DNA from: Halomonas llamarensis | GTDB lineage: Bacteria > Pseudomonadota > Gammaproteobacteria > Pseudomonadales > Halomonadaceae | Direction of reading: 5' to 3' | Length of the DNA stretch: 64,000 bases | NCBI RefSeq assembly: GCF_023555005.1 | Contig: NZ_JAMJPJ010000015.1 | Coordinates: 21,529 to 85,528, forward strand | In this document: one piece after another, positions 1-8,907 of the stretch | Numbering within the stretch: the stretch's first letter is position 1 | Layout: each line of letters opens with the position of its first letter | Program-made: the position numbers and the translations under genes | The notes under the pieces: generated by a model | Told to the model about the DNA's origin: nothing | Database searches by the model: none | The model's input: only the letters and a program-made list of their open reading frames with translations

Positions 1-18
1 AAACGAAACTAGGAAAGT

Positions 19-61
19 GGCCTGCGGCTTTTTATGGCTACCATGTGAAAGGCCACAGGCC
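19..61 (-). terminator. Putative terminator downstream of pyrC
   Basis: A 10-bp stem (GGCCTGCGGC at 19-28 against GCCACAGGCC at 52-61, one G-U pair) encloses a loop with a short A/T tract. It sits directly after the pyrC stop on the minus strand. No clear U-run follows, so an intrinsic terminator is plausible but not certain. Confidence 0.45.
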
Positions 62-66
62 TTAGG

Positions 67-1104
67 TTAGTTCACTTTCTTCCAGGCCAATATTTCTCCT
101 GCTTGCAACGGCACGATACGCTGGCCATCCATATATGGGTAGCTCTCAGGCAGCTGCCAAGCCTGTCGTTTTAACGTAATGGTATCGGCATTGGCGGGCA
201 ACCCATAAAAGCGCGGGCCATTAATGCTGGCAAAGGCTTCTAGGCGCTCAAGGGCGCCTGCTTGCTCAAACGCTGTCGCATAAAGCTCAATCGCCGCGGG
301 TGCGGTATAGGCGCCAGCGCAACCGCAGCCTGACTCCTTAGCACCTTGGGCGTGCGGTGCGCTGTCCGTGCCGAGAAAAAACTTAGCACTGCCTGACGTG
401 GCCGCTTTTAACAAGGCTTGGCGATGGTGCTCGCGCTTAAGAATCGGCAGGCAGTAATAGTGGGGGCGAATACCTCCCGCCAACATCTGATTGCGGTTAA
501 AGAGAAGATGGTGCGCTGTCATTGTCGCGGCCACATTATCCGGTGCTTGCGTGACAAACTCAGCAGCCTGTTCGGTGGTGATGTGCTCGCAAACCAGCTT
601 TAGCGTAGGGTGGCGCTCAAGAAGCGGCTTCAACACGCGCTCGATAAAGACCGCTTCACGGTCGAAGATATCAATATCGCTATCGGTTACTTCACCATGC
701 ACCAAAAGCGGCATCCCCGTTTTAGCCATTGCCGCTATCGTGGCATCGCAGTGACGAAGGTCCGTTACGCCGGCGTCGGAATTGGTCGTCGCACCTGCAG
801 GGTAAAGCTTAACGGCTTTGATAACACCGCTTGCCAAGGCACGTTCAATCTCTTCAGGTGGCGTGGCATCGGTAAGATACAGCGTCATCAGCGGCTCAAA
901 AGCACTTCCTTTTGGTAGTGCTTTCAAGATACGCTCGCGATACGCCAACGCTTGCTCTGTGGTTGTCACCGGAGGTGTTAGATTGGGCATGATAATAGCG
1001 CGCCCCATTTGCGCGGCACTATGCCCAACCACAGCGTTCAGCGCGTCGCCATCGCGTAGGTGAAGGTGCCAATCGTCGGGGCGGGTTAAAGTAATGGTTT
1101 CCAC
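67..1104 (-). CDS. pyrC: Dihydroorotase (PyrC, class II)
   Basis: Zinc amidohydrolase that cyclises carbamoyl-aspartate to dihydroorotate in de novo pyrimidine synthesis. The N-terminal [10 protein letters not shown] motif carries the two metal-binding histidines. MPNLTPPV, a [11 protein letters not shown] segment with the carboxylated lysine, and FLGTDSAPH near the C-terminus are all typical of the E. coli-type enzyme. I start it at a GTG (1104) preceded by AGGAAA at good spacing. This gives 345 residues, close to the usual ~348; an ATG ten codons upstream is in frame but lacks a ribosome site. The gene stands alone, with its probable promoter in the gap to the divergent gene at 1260. Confidence 0.96.
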   Translation of the reverse strand: METITLTRPDDWHLHLRDGDALNAVVGHSAAQMGRAIIMPNLTPPVTTTEQALAYRERILKALPKGSAFEPLMTLYLTDATPPEEIERALASGVIKAVKLYPAGATTNSDAGVTDLRHCDATIAAMAKTGMPLLVHGEVTDSDIDIFDREAVFIERVLKPLLERHPTLKLVCEHITTEQAAEFVTQAPDNVAATMTAHHLLFNRNQMLAGGIRPHYYCLPILKREHHRQALLKAATSGSAKFFLGTDSAPHAQGAKESGCGCAGAYTAPAAIELYATAFEQAGALERLEAFASINGPRFYGLPANADTITLKRQAWQLPESYPYMDGQRIVPLQAGEILAWKKVN

Positions 1105-1259
1105 GGCGTTTCCTATTAGTCTGCTACAAATCAATAAACAATTGATCGCACAGTATACTCAAACGCGGCATGGGTGAAATCACCGCACGGATCAGTCCCA
1201 CAGTGCCAGTCAATTGTCGTATCATTGCCCCATCAAACGCTCGCAAGGAAAGAAGCTTT

Positions 1260-1679
1260 ATGCATAACGTGAGGCGCTATGCGGATGTCATCGCTAGCCT
1301 AGAGGGGCTTATGTGGCTCGCGCTGGGATGGTCCATCACCCTCTCGATCTATCAAGACAATACTGAGCCAACGCTTGCTGTCATATTGTTGATCGCCACG
1401 CTAGTGTTTTTCAGCTGGGTGCATCGCCCCTTTCGGCTGCTTATACGCCGCTACCACGTGCGCAAGCGGCGTACGGATATGTGGATTCACCTGCTCGGTC
1501 TGCCTCTGCTTCTGGCCATGTTTTTTTACATCTTGCTCGACGCCCTCTTTGACGGAGCGTGGCTGCCGCACAAAATGTTAGCGGTGAATATTCTCGCCTC
1601 TGCCGGCTGGCTCACTTTTGTTATGACGCTACTGGTGAAATTTGTCATTCACAGTATCAAAAATGCCAACAAAGCCTAA
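1260..1679 (+). CDS. Small integral membrane protein of unknown function
   Basis: 139 residues from an ATG with AAGGAAAG just upstream; a longer ATG at 1170 has no such site. Hydrophobic stretches around residues 15-30, 40-52, 75-95 and 105-128 suggest four membrane helices, with a strongly basic cytoplasmic loop (HRPFRLLIRRYHVRKRR) in the middle. I do not recognise the family. Its stop codon overlaps the start of regB (TAATG), so it is translationally coupled to the RegB/RegA pair and may belong to the same redox-sensing operon. That role is inferred from context only. Confidence 0.7.
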   Translation: MHNVRRYADVIASLEGLMWLALGWSITLSIYQDNTEPTLAVILLIATLVFFSWVHRPFRLLIRRYHVRKRRTDMWIHLLGLPLLLAMFFYILLDALFDGAWLPHKMLAVNILASAGWLTFVMTLLVKFVIHSIKNANKA

Positions 1680-2953
1680 TGCCCAACGAATTACTTCTGC
1701 CGCTCTCAACGCCTAACCGCAACTTGGTACGCTTGACAATCGTACGCGGCATTACGTGGACGGGCTTTCTCATCGCAATTATTGTTGGCGTTGAGCTGCT
1801 TGCTTTTGAGATGTCAGTGCTCGCTGTCATCAGTGTTGTGGTGGCCATGGGCACACTCAATATCATCACTTGGTGGCGGTTAGGGCAACCTCGCGCGGTC
1901 AACCATAACGAATACCTGCTACACCTTCTCGCGGATATCACCGGTCTGACGCTACTGTTCTATTTTACCGGCGGTGCGACGAATCCGTTTATCACGTATT
2001 ATCTAGTGCCTGTCACAATCGCTGCAGCGACTTTGCCCTGGCGGCATACCTGGATTATCGCGCTAGTCGCAATGGCGGGTTATAGCTTTCTGATGTTTCA
2101 TTACCACGCCATTCCACAATTAGGTCATATCAATACCGATAGCCCTTTAAGCCTGCACGTACTGGGTATGTGGCTTAATTTTGGCCTTTCAGCTGGACTC
2201 GTGACCTTTTTTATTTACAAAATGGCGGACGCATTGCGCCGTCGTGATCAAGCGCTCTCACGTACCCGCGAAGCAGCGCTGCGAAACGAACAAGTGCTGG
2301 CGGTAGCCACTCAAGCCGCAGGAACCGCCCACGAGCTTGGCACGCCGCTTTCCACCATGGCGGTACTGCTTAATGAAATGGAAAATGAGGTCGATGCTAA
2401 TTCACCGCTGGGAGAAGACATCGCACTTCTGCGTCGGCAAGTGGATACCTGCAAATCTCGTTTACAACATTTAGTTTCTCATGCCGACCGTCGGCGCATG
2501 GCGGTACCTGAAGTGCGCGACGCACAACAATGGTTAGCCGAAGTGGTTCAGCGCTGGCTAGTACTACGCCCAGACGTTAATCATCAACTAGACGTCGCTG
2601 AACGGCGTGGACGGCCCTGGCTTGCGGTCGATGCAACACTTGACCAGGCACTCACCAACTTACTCAACAACGCCGCCGATGCGAACCCAGAGCAAATTGC
2701 TATTCGCCTTGATTGGCAGGAAGATAGCGTCATCATTGATATTCGCGACCATGGACCTGGTATTTCGCTCTCCATTGCTGATCAATTAGGCGACACTTTT
2801 GTATCCACTAAAAGCAAAGGCATGGGCATCGGCCTATTTCTTACTCATGCGACAATCAATCGCTTAGGCGGCGGCGTGAGCCTGTATAATCACCCGGAAG
2901 GAGGAACGTTAACCGAGGTTATTTTACCGCGTAGCTCACCTCCATCGACATAA
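1679..2953 (+). CDS. regB: Redox sensor histidine kinase, RegB/PrrB/RoxS family
   Basis: Membrane histidine kinase of 424 residues that senses redox state and phosphorylates RegA. Six hydrophobic segments fill the first ~180 residues. GGATNPF at 98-104 matches the GGxxNPF quinone-binding motif of RegB. The H-box HELGTPLSTM places the phospho-accepting histidine at 218. A cysteine lies at 258, exactly 40 residues later, the same spacing as His225/Cys265 of Rhodobacter RegB. The N-box (LNNAADAN) and the DHGPGIS and GMGIGLFL boxes complete the ATPase domain. The start codon overlaps the preceding stop; an ORF reading back to 1559 overlaps the previous gene and is not needed. regA follows after 37 nt. 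Confidence 0.93.
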   Translation: MPNELLLPLSTPNRNLVRLTIVRGITWTGFLIAIIVGVELLAFEMSVLAVISVVVAMGTLNIITWWRLGQPRAVNHNEYLLHLLADITGLTLLFYFTGGATNPFITYYLVPVTIAAATLPWRHTWIIALVAMAGYSFLMFHYHAIPQLGHINTDSPLSLHVLGMWLNFGLSAGLVTFFIYKMADALRRRDQALSRTREAALRNEQVLAVATQAAGTAHELGTPLSTMAVLLNEMENEVDANSPLGEDIALLRRQVDTCKSRLQHLVSHADRRRMAVPEVRDAQQWLAEVVQRWLVLRPDVNHQLDVAERRGRPWLAVDATLDQALTNLLNNAADANPEQIAIRLDWQEDSVIIDIRDHGPGISLSIADQLGDTFVSTKSKGMGIGLFLTHATINRLGGGVSLYNHPEGGTLTEVILPRSSPPST

Positions 2954-2990
2954 TATGTGCAACGTACCGCTGATGATTAACGAGGACGCT

Positions 2991-3545
2991 ATGGCTACCA
3001 TAACGACATCGACACGAGACCAACGCCTGCTCATCATTGATGACGACGACATATTTTGTCATGTATTGAGCCGGGCATTAACACGCCGCGGCTACCAGGT
3101 GAGCGTTGCACACGATGCCGATCAAGCGCTTATGCTAGCAGCCTCAGAAATGCCCACCATGGCAACCCTTGATCTAAAGCTTGAACAAAGCTCCGGACTA
3201 AAACTATTGCCAGGAATATTGGCTGCCTCACCCAAGTGCCGGGTAGTCGTATTGACCGGTTACTCCAGCATTGCGACTGCGGTTGAGGCAATCAAACTGG
3301 GGGCGGTCAATTATCTGTGCAAACCGGCCGATGCCGATGACGTGCTTAATGCCTTTGAGCGACAAGAAGGTGACCCGGATGCTGATTTAGCGGATAATCC
3401 ACCCTCCGTCAATCGCATCACGTGGGAGCATATTCAAAAGGTTTTGCAAGAGCACGATGGCAATATTTCTGCCACAGCCCGCGCTTTAGGCATGCACCGC
3501 CGCACGCTACAGCGCAAACTGCAAAAACGCCCGGTCAGACGCTAA
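2991..3545 (+). CDS. regA: Redox response regulator, RegA/PrrA/ActR/RoxR family
   Basis: 184-residue response regulator, the usual RegA length. The receiver domain has the acidic pocket IIDDDD (15-20), phospho-acceptor Asp61 and Lys at KPAD. A short linker leads to a C-terminal Fis-type helix-turn-helix (ISATARALGMHRRTLQRKL). This RegA architecture has no sigma-54 AAA+ domain. I use the ATG at 2991, which follows GAGGA, rather than the in-frame ATG at 2955, which lacks a ribosome site. Known homologues control respiration, carbon and nitrogen metabolism in response to quinone-pool redox state; the target genes here cannot be read from the window. Confidence 0.93.
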   Translation: MATITTSTRDQRLLIIDDDDIFCHVLSRALTRRGYQVSVAHDADQALMLAASEMPTMATLDLKLEQSSGLKLLPGILAASPKCRVVVLTGYSSIATAVEAIKLGAVNYLCKPADADDVLNAFERQEGDPDADLADNPPSVNRITWEHIQKVLQEHDGNISATARALGMHRRTLQRKLQKRPVRR

Positions 3546-3566
3546 AAACCCCGCTATTGAGCGGGG
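3543..3566 (-). terminator. Intrinsic terminator of bdhA
   Basis: CCCCGCT (3549-3555) and AGCGGGG (3560-3566) form a 7-bp stem with an ATTG loop. On the minus strand it is followed by a T-run, the complement of AAAAA at 3544-3548. This orientation terminates bdhA; on the plus strand no U-run follows. Confidence 0.7.
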
Positions 3567-3599
3567 TCGCGCCGAACACTTGCAAGCCAATGCGCAGGA

Positions 3600-4373
3600 T
3601 TATTGTGACGTCCAGCCTAAATCGATATTCCAGCTTGAGCCGGTTACGGCGCCGGCCAAATCAGAGCTTAAATAGGCGACCATTTCCGCCACTTCAGCAG
3701 GGTCGATTAAGCGCTTGACCGCCGCATTTTTGAGCATGATCTTCTCAATCACTTCCTGTTCTTCCATACCATGCATTTTGGCTTGATCCGCAATCTGATT
3801 ATCCACCAGCGGCGTTTTCACATAGGCGGGGCAAATGGCATTGGCGGTAATTCCCTGCTCACCACCTTCTAATGCGGCCGTTTTGGTAAGACCGATCATG
3901 CCATGCTTGGCGCTAATATAAGCGGACTTTCCCGGTGAGGCCACCTGCGCATGCACAGAGGCCACGTTGATAATGCGTCCCCAGCCTCCCTCACGCATGG
4001 AGGGCCAAGCGGTTTGAGTTAGGAGAAAAGGCGCGGTGAGCATCAAGTCAATAATTTGGCGCCATTTCTGCTCAGGAAACTCTTCAATCGGCGCCACGTG
4101 CTGAATGCCTGCGTTATTCACCAGGATATCAACCCCCCCAAAGCGCTTAACGACCTCATCAACAGCGGCTCGGCAGGCATCCGGGTCGGTGAGATCCGCT
4201 TTGAAAAACGCGGCACCCGCGGCTTCTGCGACCTCTTTACCCGCCGGATTAAAGTCAACGGCTAGCACCTGATGCCCCAAATCACACAACCTTTTGACCA
4301 CGGCCTCACCAATCCCACTACTTGTCCCGGTTACTAAAGCGACACGAGGTGTTGTCTTGTTTGTTGCTGTCAT
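3600..4373 (-). CDS. bdhA: D-3-hydroxybutyrate dehydrogenase
   Basis: NAD-dependent short-chain dehydrogenase that interconverts 3-hydroxybutyrate and acetoacetate. The 257-residue protein has the cofactor motif TGTSSGIG (15-22), NNAG (86-89), catalytic Ser139 and the YISAK pair Tyr152/Lys156. The segment ALEGGEQGITANAICPAYVKTPLV and the end DLGWTSQ are typical of bacterial hydroxybutyrate dehydrogenases rather than generic SDRs. The start has AAGAGG upstream. The scoAB genes 2 kb away would activate the acetoacetate product to acetoacetyl-CoA, so the two loci together fit breakdown of polyhydroxybutyrate monomers. Confidence 0.92.
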   Translation of the reverse strand: MTATNKTTPRVALVTGTSSGIGEAVVKRLCDLGHQVLAVDFNPAGKEVAEAAGAAFFKADLTDPDACRAAVDEVVKRFGGVDILVNNAGIQHVAPIEEFPEQKWRQIIDLMLTAPFLLTQTAWPSMREGGWGRIINVASVHAQVASPGKSAYISAKHGMIGLTKTAALEGGEQGITANAICPAYVKTPLVDNQIADQAKMHGMEEQEVIEKIMLKNAAVKRLIDPAEVAEMVAYLSSDLAGAVTGSSWNIDLGWTSQ

Positions 4374-4450
4374 AAAGTACCTCTTAATGTTGTGCGAAAC
4401 ACACTGGGTTGATTTCTATGGTTTTAGCTCTCGTGCTTATATTGTCTGGT

Positions 4451-4933
4451 TTATTCGCTTGGCCGCATTAAACGCTCCATCAGTTGTTGCGCCAGCTGCG
4501 CCGCTTCTTGCATGCTTTCAATCCCACGCAAATTGTCTAGGATAACTCTCTGGTACCAGGCGACACCTTCTAGGGGGCAATACTGCAAACGATAGTGCCC
4601 CGAGGGCAAATAAAGTAAAAGCGTATCGGATGAATACTGAAGCATTTCTCGCTCGGGTATTGCGACTAGCGATAATGCACATGGGGTAATAAGCGCACCC
4701 ACCAAGCCCTCTCCTCCTAAGGCATCGTCTTGCCAACGCTGAAAGCATAGTGCATCTACGCCAAGCTTAGGATTATATTCTGACTGTTTTTTCAACGTCT
4801 TGAGCCGAGCATCTCGATAGCTTCGAGCGCGCACTGAAAGCGCTGCGTATTCGTCTGCTGTTAGTGTTTGCATACCCAGGGCTCTCATCTCCCAATTCTT
4901 TAATACAGGGAAGCCATAACTCGGTTTAATCAC
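4451..4933 (-). CDS. HybE-like [NiFe]-hydrogenase assembly chaperone family protein
   Basis: 160 residues from a GTG at 4933; an ATG at 4888 is an alternative, so the start is uncertain. The core pattern (a WQDD segment, GALITPCALSLVAIP, a LPSGHYRLQY strand, a LEGVAWYQRVIL strand and a C-terminal helix with QEAAQLAQQLMERLM) resembles the HybE chaperone family, which delivers hydrogenase large subunits to maturation. No hydrogenase structural or hyp gene occurs in the window, so its partner is unknown. The family call is from remembered sequence pattern and is moderate. Confidence 0.6.
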   Translation of the reverse strand: MIKPSYGFPVLKNWEMRALGMQTLTADEYAALSVRARSYRDARLKTLKKQSEYNPKLGVDALCFQRWQDDALGGEGLVGALITPCALSLVAIPEREMLQYSSDTLLLYLPSGHYRLQYCPLEGVAWYQRVILDNLRGIESMQEAAQLAQQLMERLMRPSE

Positions 4934-5018
4934 CCACGTAGCATGGCGCTATTGGAGTAAGGTTAAGACTTCGTTCACAATACAACCTAAACAAATCGTT
5001 CTAAATAGGAGTTCTTAT

Positions 5019-5282
5019 ATGTTCGTCGTGATTTACGGCCGTCTTTCCTGCCCATTTTGTGTCATGGCCAAGCGCCTCGCCGAACAGCTAGAGGGAAGCG
5101 GCAAAATAGATGGCGTACGCTACATCGACATGCCCTCAGAAGGGATTACCAAAGAAGACATTGCCAAGACGGCGGGTAAAGCCATTCGTACCGTCCCTCA
5201 GATATTTGTTGATCAAGAACACATCGGCGGTTTTACTGAATTTGAGCAGTTTGTACGCCAAAATCCTGCGCTTTCTGCCTAA
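5019..5282 (+). CDS. grxA: Glutaredoxin 1 (GrxA type)
   Basis: Cytoplasmic dithiol glutaredoxin of 87 residues that uses glutathione to reduce disulfides, for example in ribonucleotide reductase. The CPFC active site (Cys11, Cys14), the TVPQIFVD cis-proline loop and the GGFTEF glutathione-binding motif match E. coli Grx1, including the shared EGITKEDIAKTAGK helix. An AGGAG site precedes the ATG. Confidence 0.93.
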   Translation: MFVVIYGRLSCPFCVMAKRLAEQLEGSGKIDGVRYIDMPSEGITKEDIAKTAGKAIRTVPQIFVDQEHIGGFTEFEQFVRQNPALSA

Positions 5283-5392
5283 AAGCTTCCAGGCGTTTAC
5301 GCGCGTTGAACGCGACTTTTTTGCCTTGCCTATAATGACTCAATCCGCCATTTGCATTGGCGCTGACACAGCATATTAGGCGAGGATAATTC

Positions 5393-6190
5393 ATGTTCCC
5401 CCCCAAGGCGCACCATCCGGTGTCACAGCGTGAGGCGTTTATACAAGAGTTATGGCTAGATTACGTACATACGCATCCAGACATTGCGTCGTTACGCCTC
5501 TGGCCTACTGATACGCCTCCCGCCTATTTCTCGTTGCTTACGCTTAACCACGGCGCCTATGGCATTAGCTACCTTACTCCGGCACTAACCCGCTTGGGTT
5601 ATGAACCCGTGGGCCACTATGCAATGGCAGATAAAGGGCTTTTGGTCTCGGTGCTAGCCCCCGAAAATGGCGGGAGCTGGCTAATATTGGCCGAACTACA
5701 AACCGGCACGCTATGCAAAGCCCCTCGCGATGCGCTTATCGCCCTCATGCAGCAAGCACCCACTGCAGAGAGTGAGACACACTCGCTTTTTCACCAAGGC
5801 CGCCCATGGCCGATGCCCACATGGCGGCTCTACCAAACCCTCAATGAGACACACCCATTAGCGGCTTGGCTTTCTGTCATGGGCCCGCGCCTTCACCACA
5901 CAGGGTTTGATTGCCAACAGTTAGAGGTGCCACTTCCCACACTCGATCAACAACTGCGTGATGCGGGATTGATCGGGGGCGACAGCTTGCAGCACGGCGT
6001 GTTTCCGGTATCAAATCTACTTGATCACCGCTTCTACCTTACCACCGCGCAAAAAACCGTGTTTGCCGAAGGCGACGAGCACCGTATCTGCTTAGGCGGC
6101 TTGGCGCTGGTACAAAAGCACGTTGGCGATGGTTACGAGCAAGTCGCGGAGCTGTTGCTGCCCCACCATACCCGCTGCGAAATGGCCTAA
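5393..6190 (+). CDS. DUF1338-type protein, possible 2-oxoadipate dioxygenase/decarboxylase relative
   Basis: 265 residues with a good GAGGAT ribosome site. The N-terminal FIQELWLDYVHTHPD, the LTLNHGAYGISYL histidine strand, the GYEPVGHYAMADKGL segment and the late VPLPTLDQQL and DHRFY parts recall the DUF1338 metal-dependent family. The characterised member HglS converts 2-oxoadipate to 2-hydroxyglutarate. This protein is shorter than typical members (~450 aa), and I cannot confirm the full metal triad by eye. No lysine-catabolic genes adjoin it. The family call is tentative; hypothetical protein is the fallback. Confidence 0.5.
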   Translation: MFPPKAHHPVSQREAFIQELWLDYVHTHPDIASLRLWPTDTPPAYFSLLTLNHGAYGISYLTPALTRLGYEPVGHYAMADKGLLVSVLAPENGGSWLILAELQTGTLCKAPRDALIALMQQAPTAESETHSLFHQGRPWPMPTWRLYQTLNETHPLAAWLSVMGPRLHHTGFDCQQLEVPLPTLDQQLRDAGLIGGDSLQHGVFPVSNLLDHRFYLTTAQKTVFAEGDEHRICLGGLALVQKHVGDGYEQVAELLLPHHTRCEMA

Positions 6191-6268
6191 GTGACACTTC
6201 TTTATATCTACATATCTACGCCACCTAAGCCACTTGCGCCTGAGCTATCTTGCTTGTTCTACCGTAAC

Positions 6269-6937
6269 CTACGACGCTTCAACAAACGTCATTTCCGGCA
6301 CATGATCGGGTACAATCAGCTTTCCGGCCGTTTTCTCGACGATCTCTTCAACGCTGACCCCTGGGGCACGTTCTTTGAGGATAAAGGCGCCGTCTTTAAT
6401 CTCCAGGTACGCCAAATCGGTGAGCACACGATTAATACAGCCCGCCCCAGTGAGCGGTAGGTTACACTGCTCCAAAAGCTTGGATTCACCGTGCTTGGAG
6501 GCGTGGGTCATCGTGCAAATAATATTCTCTGCACCCGCCACAAGATCCATCGCGCCACCCATGCCTTTAATCAATTTACCAGGGATCATCCAAGAGGCAA
6601 TATTGCCGTTTTGATCAATCTCAAAAGCGCCTAATACCGTTAAATCGACGTGGCCACCGCGGATCATGGCAAACGATTCCGCCGAGGAGAAAATCGCCGC
6701 GCCCGGGCGTGCGGTTACGGTCTGCTTACCGGCGTTGATCATATCCGGATCGAGTTCGTCTTCGGTCGGGAAGCGCCCCATGCCTAATAAGCCATTCTCT
6801 GATTGCAACATGACATCCATGCCGTCAGGAATGTAGTTCGCTACCAATGTCGGAATACCAATCCCGAGGTTCACATAAAAACCGTCTTCTAATTCGCGGG
6901 CAACGCGCTGAGCCATCTGTTCACGTGTCAAAGCCAT
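6269..6937 (-). CDS. scoB: 3-ketoacid CoA-transferase, subunit B
   Basis: Beta subunit (222 aa) of the enzyme that moves CoA from succinyl-CoA (or another donor) to acetoacetate. The catalytic glutamate is Glu47 in the conserved SENGLLG motif. NLGIGIPTLVANYIP and GMGGAMDLVAGA are family signatures. It lies 86 nt after scoA on the same strand with its own AGAGG site. With bdhA it completes the route from 3-hydroxybutyrate to acetoacetyl-CoA. The exact donor (succinyl-CoA against acetyl-CoA, as in AtoDA) cannot be told from sequence alone. Confidence 0.92.
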   Translation of the reverse strand: MALTREQMAQRVARELEDGFYVNLGIGIPTLVANYIPDGMDVMLQSENGLLGMGRFPTEDELDPDMINAGKQTVTARPGAAIFSSAESFAMIRGGHVDLTVLGAFEIDQNGNIASWMIPGKLIKGMGGAMDLVAGAENIICTMTHASKHGESKLLEQCNLPLTGAGCINRVLTDLAYLEIKDGAFILKERAPGVSVEEIVEKTAGKLIVPDHVPEMTFVEAS

Positions 6938-7023
6938 GGTGTCTTTACCTCTTATTGTCCTAAGACGTCTTGTTGTCTCAAGATGGAAATCGATTTGAGC
7001 CTGTTTGCGGGTTTCGCTAAGCG

Positions 7024-7722
7024 TTAGCTATGTACGGTGCGCTTCTCGATACGCTTTTCAAAAGCGCCTTGAATCAGACGATCCACGTAGATACCCGGCG
7101 TATGAATTTGGCTCGGATCGAGCTCGCCCGGCTCAACAATCTCTTCCACCTCAACCACGGTAATCTTGCCCGCAGTGGCCGCCATCGGATTGAAGTTCTG
7201 CGCGGTATGGTGATACATGACGTTGCCGTACCAGTCAGCTTTCCATCCTTTTACAATGGCAAAATCACCCACGATCGCCTCTTCCATAATGTGCGGACGG
7301 CCATTAAATTCGCGCACTTCTTTACCATCACCAATTGGCGTGCCATAGCCCGTGGCGGTATAAAAAGCGGGAATACCGGCACCGCCAGCACGCATTTTCT
7401 CTGCCAGCGTGCCTTGAGGGGTAAGTACCACCTCAATTTCATCGTTGAGCATTTGCTGCTCAAACATCGCATTTTCACCCACATAAGAAGCCAAAATCTT
7501 GCGAATTTGGCGATCTTCCAACAAAAGCCCCAAACCGAAGCCATCCACGCCGCAGTTATTAGAGACCACGGTTAAATCTTTAGCGCCGCGGCGCTTGATT
7601 TCTGCAATTAAATTCTCCGGGATCCCGCACAGGCCAAAACCGCCCGCAATGACGGTCATACCGCTTTCAATCCCTTCCATTGCTTCTTCGTAAGAAGCGA
7701 CACGCTTATCAAATCCTGACAT
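7024..7722 (-). CDS. scoA: 3-ketoacid CoA-transferase, subunit A
   Basis: Alpha subunit of 232 residues, full length for the family, first gene of the scoAB pair. The N-terminal glycine-rich [13 protein letters not shown] loop binds Co[12 protein letters not shown] and the [13 protein letters not shown] region are characteristic. GAGGAACC precedes the ATG. The operon faces away from the LysR gene at 7946 across an AT-rich 223-bp spacer, the usual arrangement for local LysR control. Confidence 0.93.
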   Translation of the reverse strand: MSGFDKRVASYEEAMEGIESGMTVIAGGFGLCGIPENLIAEIKRRGAKDLTVVSNNCGVDGFGLGLLLEDRQIRKILASYVGENAMFEQQMLNDEIEVVLTPQGTLAEKMRAGGAGIPAFYTATGYGTPIGDGKEVREFNGRPHIMEEAIVGDFAIVKGWKADWYGNVMYHHTAQNFNPMAATAGKITVVEVEEIVEPGELDPSQIHTPGIYVDRLIQGAFEKRIEKRTVHS

Positions 7723-7852
7723 GGTGGTTCCTCGCTTGTTATTGGTGGATCACTTCCCGTGCACTGGGCGGATACGATTGATCATTCGCTACGCCAATAC
7801 TTAACGTAACGCCAGTGTTGTGCCAGATTATATATTTGTTAAGTTTGTTTTT

Positions 7853-7882
7853 CTTATCAATTTATTTTTAAATCTTATCAAT
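7853..7882. promoter_or_regulatory. Candidate LysR operator between scoA and lysR
   Basis: The 223-bp divergent spacer is very AT-rich compared with its surroundings. It holds two copies of CTTATCAAT (7853-7861 and 7874-7882) spaced 21 bp apart, two helical turns, which suits dimer binding on one DNA face. The palindromic T-N11-A pattern was not clear, so the site is inferred from repeat and position only. Confidence 0.35.
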
Positions 7883-7945
7883 ATTTTCCTGACTTCCACA
7901 TTTTGGTCACACACACTTTTCAATTAGGGCGGTAAAATACTCAGC

Positions 7946-8833
7946 ATGACCGTGAAACAGTTACGTGCATTTCTCGCTGTAGCGCAAACCTTAAGCTTCA
8001 CTCAGGCCTGCGAGCGGCTGCATTTATCGCAGCCCGCCCTTAGCCTTGCGATAAAAGGATTAGAAGAAACGCTCGGGGGTAAGCTCTTAATTCGTAGCAC
8101 CCGCAGCGTGCGCCTCACCCCTGAGGGGGAATCGCTTTTACCGTTAGCAAAACACTTGCTAGCGCAGTGGGATAACACTGAAGAACGCTTACGCCAACGC
8201 TTCACGCTTCAGCTTGGACGACTAAGCGTGGCTGCGATGCCGTCGTTTGCTTGTAACTTACTACCCGCCGCCCTGGTAAAATTTCGCCAGCAGTACCCAA
8301 AAATCAACGTTACCGTACACGATGTCGTCAATGAAGAAGTCACCGACATGGTGCGTTCAAGGCAAGTGGAAATAGGAATCGCTTTTGCCCCGGAAGGGGC
8401 CGGTAGCCTACTTTTCACGCCCCTGTTTGAGGACCACTTTGTCGCTGTGGTGCCGCGTTCAAGCCGCCCAGCAAAGGCCATGCGACTTTCTTGGGCTGAT
8501 TTACTGACTCATGATTTTATTACGCTACAGCGACCTTCGCTGGTCCGCCGCTTATTAGAGCAGGCCCTTCAGCAACAAGATATCGCCCTTCCCGTGGCGT
8601 TTGAGAGCCATCAGCTCTCAACGGTTGGCCGCATGGTGGCCGATGGCTTAGGCGTCAGCGCCGTGCCCTCAATGTGCATCCAACAAATGCACGAACTCGG
8701 CGCACACTGCGTTCCGCTCACCACGCCAGGCGTTTCGTGCCGGGTCGGTATCCTGACGCATCAGGAGCTTTCCGTCGCCGCACAGGCGCTGCGCGATGTC
8801 CTGCTCGACACGGTTCAAGCGCCGAGTCTATGA
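7946..8833 (+). CDS. LysR-family transcriptional regulator (putative scoAB regulator)
   Basis: 295-residue LysR regulator. The N-terminal winged helix (RAFLAVAQTLSFTQACERLHLSQPALSLAIKGLEE, given here as the span near residues 6-40) is standard. The C-terminal effector domain runs from about 90 and contains the usual VEIGIAFAP and HQLSTVGRMVADGLGVSAVPS strands. It is divergent from scoA, so control of ketone-body use is the natural inference; the effector is not known. The start codon ATGACCGTG follows GGGCGG weakly. Confidence 0.85.
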   Translation: MTVKQLRAFLAVAQTLSFTQACERLHLSQPALSLAIKGLEETLGGKLLIRSTRSVRLTPEGESLLPLAKHLLAQWDNTEERLRQRFTLQLGRLSVAAMPSFACNLLPAALVKFRQQYPKINVTVHDVVNEEVTDMVRSRQVEIGIAFAPEGAGSLLFTPLFEDHFVAVVPRSSRPAKAMRLSWADLLTHDFITLQRPSLVRRLLEQALQQQDIALPVAFESHQLSTVGRMVADGLGVSAVPSMCIQQMHELGAHCVPLTTPGVSCRVGILTHQELSVAAQALRDVLLDTVQAPSL

Positions 8834-8907
8834 CGCATCGCTGTGAAGTACGGGCAATATCCATTAGCATTTACCCGATAACTGAACGCTATGGGGAAGC
8901 ATCAAGC

